Assembly: GCA_002293545.1 (NCBI GenBank)
Contig: DBDL01000035.1
Location: 1 to 11,311 of the forward strand
Source of the DNA: Lachnoclostridium sp. UBA933
Lineage (GTDB): Bacteria > Bacillota > Clostridia > Lachnospirales > Lachnospiraceae
Length of the DNA stretch: 11,311 nt
Reading direction: 5' to 3'
Shown here: one piece after another, positions 8,292 through 11,311 of the stretch
Layout: every line of letters begins with the position of its first letter
How positions within the stretch are numbered: position 1 is the stretch's first letter
The notes under the pieces: generated by a model
What the model was told of the DNA's origin: nothing
What the model saw: the letters and a program-made list of their open reading frames with translations, nothing else
Database searches by the model: none
Position numbers and translations under genes: made by a program

Positions 8292-8309
8292 ATACCATAT
8301 GAATGGTAT
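8292..8309. repeat. Inverted repeat, possible operator
   Basis: Perfect 7-base arms ATACCAT and ATGGTAT around ATGA. It lies in the gap between divergent genes, about 54 bases upstream of the glycosyltransferase start. Regulator unknown. Confidence 0.45.
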
Positions 8310-8401
8310 ATCCGTCAAATCCGCCGGATTTTTCTGACACTGTCAACTGACGGCAATCCGCTGGTTTTTCCCGTTATCATTCATCTTGTTTTCCCGTACA
8401 C

Positions 8402-8430
8402 TTGTAACGGTTTCAAAAATATGATACGAT
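8402..8430 (+). promoter_or_regulatory. Candidate tyrA promoter
   Basis: TTGTAA (8402-8407), a 17-base spacer and TACGAT (8425-8430). Expected transcription start about 8437, giving a leader of about 30 bases before the tyrA ATG. The -10 box sits inside a perfect palindrome (8421-8435), so a repressor bound there would block the promoter. Confidence 0.45.
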
Positions 8431-8435
8431 ATCAT
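8421..8435. promoter_or_regulatory. Palindrome over the tyrA -10 box, possible operator
   Basis: Perfect arms ATGATA and TATCAT separated by CGA. It does not match a TyrR or TRAP site that I know; the binding factor is unknown. Confidence 0.35.
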
Positions 8436-8458
8436 CATACTGTTGAAAAGGAGTTTAT

Positions 8459-8470
8459 ATGATCATATGA
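8459..8470 (+). CDS. Three-codon ORF overlapping the tyrA start
   Basis: ATG ATC ATA TGA. AAAAGGAG (8446-8453) lies 5 bases before this ATG but 13 bases before the tyrA ATG, so the ribosome binding site is better placed for the mini-ORF. Its TGA overlaps the tyrA ATG as ATGA, which would let terminating ribosomes restart on tyrA. Could simply be chance in a short spacer. Confidence 0.3.
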   Translation: MII

Positions 8471-9567
8471 AACTGGGTTTTCTGGGATTTGGTTTGATTG
8501 GCGGTTCTATCGCCCGTTCTTTAAAAAGAAAAGAGGAAAATTTATATATTCAGGTATATACCCGCAGGAAAAATGCGGAATTGGAAAAGGGTGTGACCGA
8601 TGGGATTATCAATCGTTTAGTATATAACATTGATTCTTCCTTTTCCGATTGCGATATCATTTTTTTATGTGCGCCGACATTGACAAACATTTCATTTTTA
8701 AAAAAACTGAAACCTCTTATGAAGCCGGATTGTATCCTGACGGATGTCGGCAGTGTGAAAGGAAATATCCATAAGGAAATTATTAAGCTTAAAATGGAAT
8801 CCAGCTTTATCGGCGGACACCCCATGGCTGGTTCGGAAAAAACAGGCTACGAAAATTCCAATACGACATTATTGGAAAATGCCTATTATCTCCTCACTCC
8901 GACAAAGAAAACATCCGCAGAAAATCTGCGGACAATGAAAGAACTTGTTTCTAAGATCGGTTCTGTATGCATTGTGCTCTCCCCGATGGAGCATGACAAC
9001 ATTACGGCTGCCATTAGTCACGTGCCGCATATTGTTGCCGCCGCACTTGTGAATCTGGCACGGATACATGACGTGGATTATGCCGGACTGGGACTGAAAG
9101 ACTTTGCAGCGGGCGGCTTTAAGGATATTACACGTATTGCTTCTTCCTCTCCTGAAATGTGGCAGAACATTATGATTTCAAATGCCGACAGCATTCGGTT
9201 TTTCCTGAAGGAATATATCGGCTTGCTGAATGATTTCCATATGATGTTAAAGAAAAAAGAAAGGAAACGTCTGGAAGAAACATTTCAAGATGCCGGAAAC
9301 TATCGTGACGCCATCCCTTCAAAAAATAAGAGTATGCTGTCGCGGTGCTTTGAAGTATTTGTTGATATTGCCGACGAAACCGGGGCAATTGCCACGATTG
9401 CAACGATTCTTGCAAAGCAGGATATCAGCATTAAAAACATCGGCATCATACATAACCGGGAGTTCGCCGACGGTGTACTTCGGATTGAACTTTATCAGGA
9501 GCAGGACGCCGTCGAAGCGGAAGCTCATTTACGTTCCCGCAATTACATTATATGCTCACGGTCATAG
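8467..9567 (+). CDS. tyrA: Prephenate dehydrogenase with ACT domain
   Basis: NAD(P)-dependent oxidative decarboxylation of prephenate to 4-hydroxyphenylpyruvate, the committed step to tyrosine. Seen: Rossmann GFLGFGLIGGSIA (4-16), DVGSVKG (93-99), GGHPMAGSEKTGYENS (116-131), AAISHVPHIVAAAL (181-194) with the conserved histidine, a helical dimerisation region to about 290, and a C-terminal ACT domain (about 296-366, VDIADETGAIATIATILA) expected to bind an aromatic amino acid for feedback. 366 residues, normal for the TyrA-ACT type. ATG at 8467 was chosen because it begins directly with the Rossmann strand; the in-frame TTG at 8443 would include the Shine-Dalgarno itself. Ends in TAG at the natural end of the ACT domain, so TAG acts as a true stop here. 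No other aro gene adjoins it. Confidence 0.95.
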   Translation: MKLGFLGFGLIGGSIARSLKRKEENLYIQVYTRRKNAELEKGVTDGIINRLVYNIDSSFSDCDIIFLCAPTLTNISFLKKLKPLMKPDCILTDVGSVKGNIHKEIIKLKMESSFIGGHPMAGSEKTGYENSNTTLLENAYYLLTPTKKTSAENLRTMKELVSKIGSVCIVLSPMEHDNITAAISHVPHIVAAALVNLARIHDVDYAGLGLKDFAAGGFKDITRIASSSPEMWQNIMISNADSIRFFLKEYIGLLNDFHMMLKKKERKRLEETFQDAGNYRDAIPSKNKSMLSRCFEVFVDIADETGAIATIATILAKQDISIKNIGIIHNREFADGVLRIELYQEQDAVEAEAHLRSRNYIICSRS

Positions 9568-9573
9568 GGGTCT

Positions 9574-9628
9574 TGTCATGTATCGTTAGCGCATCCCTCG
9601 GAGGGGCTATAGGAAATGACAGTTTTTT
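9574..9628 (+). terminator. Possible intrinsic terminator after tyrA
   Basis: Nested pairing TGTCAT (9574-9579) with ATGACA (9616-9621), TAGC (9587-9590) with GCTA (9606-9609) and CCCT (9595-9598) with AGGG (9602-9605), followed by GTTTTTT. The stem is imperfect, so the call is moderate. Confidence 0.45.
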
Positions 9629-9643
9629 ATGTCGTTTCCTATA
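9608..9643. repeat. 14-base inverted repeat between convergent genes
   Basis: TATAGGAAATGACA and TGTCGTTTCCTATA form a 14-pair stem with one G-U wobble (in the tyrA transcript) around GTTTTTTA. No T-tract follows on either strand, so it is not a standard terminator. It shares its left arm with the putative tyrA terminator stem and cannot form at the same time. Confidence 0.6.
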
Positions 9644-9657
9644 TGATGTTATGTAGG

Positions 9658-10638
9658 TCATCGGATCCCCGCATAAAATACATTTCTTTCCAAAGGCAGT
9701 TTCCGGTATTTCATCAGTTCCGATACCGTAACCAGTTGATATCCTTTTTTTCTTAACGAGGGAATGATTTTTTTTGCTGCCTTTGCTGTCTGCGAATAGC
9801 AGTCATGAAGTAAAATAACAGAGCCGTCTTTTACCTGATTCATAACGGTACTGTATGATGTCTGTGCATTCAGTGTCTGCCAGTCTTTCGTATCAATTGA
9901 CCAGCCGATAATCGGTAATCGGACGGCATTTTTTACGAATGGATTTACGTTGCCAAAAGGCGGACGTATGACTTTTACATTTTGTCCGGTATGCTTTTTG
10001 ATGAATTGATTTGTTCTATTGATTTCCTGAATGATTTGATTCTTTGCAAGTCCGGTCATACTATAATGGTTCCATGTATGATTTCCGATTTCATTTCCAT
10101 TTATTACGGCTTCTTTCAACGGTTTCAAGTTCGCACCATGCAGATTCCTTCCTATGACAAAAAATGTTGCCACTGCCTTTTCCCTTTTTAACGTCCTTAC
10201 AATAGAACCCGTCACAGACTCTTGCGGCCCGTCATCAAACGTTACGGCAACCATCTTCTTCTTAGGGTTGACAGGCGGTAATATATGCAATAAAATATTA
10301 CACCGTTTCCTGCTCCCGTCCGTAGCTTTTACGGTAATCCGGACATCTCTGTTCGCCGCTCTCCGTTTCACTTTAATATTTCCGTGATTATCCGCATCGA
10401 CAAACTTATTGTGAGAAATCCACCGGCTTCTTTTTCTGGTTGCCCTCTTTGGAAGAATTTCTTTTATGATTTTTATCTTTTCTCCCGCACGGACGGTATT
10501 GCTCTTCAAGTGAAGCCTGATTTTTTTTACTTTCACTTCTTTGGCGAAAATATAAGGATCATTTATATGTATTGATTGTACAATTACGCTTAGTGTCATT
10601 CCGAGTATCAATAATCTTCTGTAAAGGTTGTTTTTCAT
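9658..10638 (-). CDS. Exported polysaccharide deacetylase (Big2 + NodB, CE4)
   Basis: Metal-dependent N- or O-deacetylase of a cell-surface glycan, plausibly peptidoglycan. 326 residues: basic start and hydrophobic segment (LLILGMTLSVIVQSI, 9-23), a signal peptide or anchor; a lysine-rich Big2-like Ig domain (about 35-120); then a NodB domain with every catalytic motif: VTFDDGP (132-138, Asp135/Asp136), HTWNH (187-191, zinc histidines), RPPFG (225-229), GWSIDTKDW (245-253) and ILLHD (275-279). ATG at 10636-10638 was chosen because AAGGA lies about 9 bases upstream; the ATG at 10645-10647 is directly on the AAGGA and is less likely. It starts 16 bases after the RloB-like gene, so it may share its transcript. 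Ends in TGA. Family and export are secure; the actual substrate is not. Confidence 0.92.
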   Translation of the reverse strand: MKNNLYRRLLILGMTLSVIVQSIHINDPYIFAKEVKVKKIRLHLKSNTVRAGEKIKIIKEILPKRATRKRSRWISHNKFVDADNHGNIKVKRRAANRDVRITVKATDGSRKRCNILLHILPPVNPKKKMVAVTFDDGPQESVTGSIVRTLKREKAVATFFVIGRNLHGANLKPLKEAVINGNEIGNHTWNHYSMTGLAKNQIIQEINRTNQFIKKHTGQNVKVIRPPFGNVNPFVKNAVRLPIIGWSIDTKDWQTLNAQTSYSTVMNQVKDGSVILLHDCYSQTAKAAKKIIPSLRKKGYQLVTVSELMKYRKLPLERNVFYAGIR

Positions 10639-10654
10639 TGGTAGCATTCCTTAT

Positions 10655-11122
10655 TCATTTTTGAATTCTGTGATTGATTTCTTTTATTAAAAGTTGCAGT
10701 GTACACGCCGAAATCATGCTGGATGGCTTACTTTTTCCATCATTTGCATACTGATTGTAGCGTGCTTCTGCTATTTTAATTGCTCTGTCTTCATCACCGG
10801 ATTTTTTTATTTTCAGGTACAACTTTTCATCTTCTTTTCTGTAAGTTTGATTTGTAACCTTTTTAAACTCCTTGGCGAAATTATCACAGCATTTAATGGA
10901 TTCTTCCGTTTTCGCTTTTTCCACCTTTATAACTAATCTGTTTCTCATTTCCTTTGGTATACTGTCACGCAATCCTTCAAAATAATTCTTTTCCGTTTCT
11001 TCTGTATTCGTTATAATCAAATAATATCCCAGTTCCGGTATTCTCGTTCCAAATTTTTTACCTCTATCTTTTAAATTTCCCCGTCGTGCATCACTAGTCC
11101 TTTTTCCGCTTCTATTCGTCAT
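10655..11122 (-). CDS. rloB: RloB-like protein, probably internally deleted
   Basis: 155 residues. The basic N-terminus (1-27) and ELGYYLIITNTEETEKNYFEGL (30-51) match the start of RloB-like proteins, which pair with an AAA ATPase in restriction-linked and abortive-infection loci. After NRLVIKVEKAKTEE (61-74) the sequence goes directly to SIKCCDNFAKEF... and ends with GDEDRAIKIAEARYNQY (109-125) and KPSSM (132-136), which resembles the C-terminal tail of full-length homologues as I recall them. The central part with the acidic WIVFDRDxV-type motif and the SNPCFEIW-type motif is missing, so catalytic activity is doubtful. The ATG at 11120-11122 follows GGAGAGGGG; the ATPase stop overlaps it by 11 bases. 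An in-frame upstream GTG exists but sits too close to the binding site. It could alternatively be a short regulatory variant rather than a wreck. Confidence 0.75.
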   Translation of the reverse strand: MTNRSGKRTSDARRGNLKDRGKKFGTRIPELGYYLIITNTEETEKNYFEGLRDSIPKEMRNRLVIKVEKAKTEESIKCCDNFAKEFKKVTNQTYRKEDEKLYLKIKKSGDEDRAIKIAEARYNQYANDGKSKPSSMISACTLQLLIKEINHRIQK

Positions 11123-11311
11123 CCGCACCCCTCTCCGTAAAAATATCCATTGGCTTTAATGTCGGGATTACTCCATAATACCCAGCCATATATTCCTTTG
11201 ATAATGCTGCTCCTCTGCGAACCTTACCGCCCTCCTCATCTTTAAAATCTGCTAAGGAATATAGTTCTGATACTCCGTCTTTATTTTTGTCCACCATCCA
11301 GATTTCATCCC
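11112..11311 (-). CDS. rloA: RloA-like AAA-family ATPase, C-terminal end only
   Basis: Only the last 65 or so codons are in the window; the rest lies beyond the right edge. The segment begins DEIWMVDKNKDGVSELYSL, the post-Walker-B region typical of SMC-like AAA15/AAA21 ATPases, then SLADFKDEEGG, a KEYMAGYYGVIPTLKP segment (the Y-x-x-G-x-(Y/F)-G-x-I/V-P pattern found at the end of RloA-type proteins) and MDIF. It stops in TAG at 11112-11114, 11 bases inside rloB, indicating coupled translation. The Walker A and signature motifs cannot be checked here. The neighbour being RloB-like strengthens the call. Confidence 0.75.
   Translation of the reverse strand, partial: DEIWMVDKNKDGVSELYSLADFKDEEGGKVRRGAALSKEYMAGYYGVIPTLKPMDIFTERGADDE

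Larger units (their letters stand above)
8239..8466. promoter_or_regulatory. Divergent intergenic region between glycosyltransferase and tyrA
   Basis: 228 bases. It contains three perfect small palindromes: ATACCAT-ATGA-ATGGTAT (8292-8309), TGACA-C-TGTCA (8335-8345) and ATGATA-CGA-TATCAT (8421-8435), a small hairpin AAATCC-GCC-GGATTT followed by T (8317-8333), and a candidate tyrA promoter. No T-box signature (AGGGTGGNACC) is present, so tyrosine control by a T-box riboswitch can be set aside. Confidence 0.5.

Noticed and set aside
8268..8462. 64-codon plus-strand ORF filling the tyrA upstream region, with several Tyr/Trp codons near its start
   Set aside because: It begins at TTG without a ribosome binding site, has no coding-like composition after the first 15 codons and spans the proposed promoter and Shine-Dalgarno of tyrA.
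8239..8466. T-box or other riboswitch upstream of tyrA
   Set aside because: No T-box AGGGTGGNACC signature or other recognisable aptamer core was found.
10694..10936. 80-codon plus-strand ORF opposite the RloB-like gene
   Set aside because: Shadow of the minus-strand gene: composed of Phe/Cys/Ile-rich antisense sequence with no ribosome binding site.
1..11311. Complete reassignment of TAG to a sense codon
   Set aside because: TAG terminates tyrA at the natural end of its ACT domain, and reading through would run across the hairpins into the convergent gene; TAG also ends two other genes in plausible places.

Overview
The window looks like a chromosomal piece of a Gram-positive anaerobe of the Clostridia, most likely Lachnospiraceae. 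This rests on moderate-to-low GC, strong AGGAG-type ribosome binding sites, one near-consensus sigma-A promoter, and protein types familiar from that family (type III pantothenate kinase beside DusB, a small DUF6145-like protein, a Clostridia-type citrate synthase). No tRNA, rRNA, CRISPR array, insertion sequence or phage gene was seen. The taxonomic call is inference from remembered families, not from a search.

Left block (1-6206, all minus strand): one probable operon read leftwards in the order TrmH/SpoU RNA methyltransferase, argF (ornithine carbamoyltransferase), gltA (citrate synthase), a DUF6145-like small protein, coaX (type III pantothenate kinase), dusB (tRNA-dihydrouridine synthase), asd (aspartate-semialdehyde dehydrogenase, cut by the window edge). 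Four of the six junctions overlap. The promoter (TTGCGT, 17 bp, TATAAT) ends only 6 bases before the methyltransferase ATG, so the leading mRNA may be leaderless. The genes mix amino-acid supply (citrate towards glutamate and arginine; aspartate semialdehyde towards lysine, threonine and methionine), CoA synthesis and RNA modification. The striking point is that dusB and asd are each interrupted by a single in-frame TAG (1420-1422 and 684-686), with the same reading frame and full family conservation on both sides.

Middle block (6207-9657): a divergent region, an unrecognised plus-strand coiled-coil/hydrophobic ORF (6339-6821), a convergent minus-strand glycosyltransferase with a long helical N-terminal region (6847-8238), a 228-base intergenic region with palindromes and a candidate tyrA promoter, and plus-strand tyrA (prephenate dehydrogenase with a C-terminal ACT domain). 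A three-codon ORF overlaps the tyrA start. Past tyrA is a 90-base convergent gap with two mutually exclusive hairpins.

Right block (9658-11311, minus strand): the C-terminal end of a RloA-like AAA ATPase, an overlapping RloB-like gene that seems to lack its central domain, and, 16 bases further, an exported Big2-NodB polysaccharide deacetylase. RloA/RloB pairs are associated with restriction and abortive-infection loci, so this is probably the edge of a defence module with a degraded RloB.
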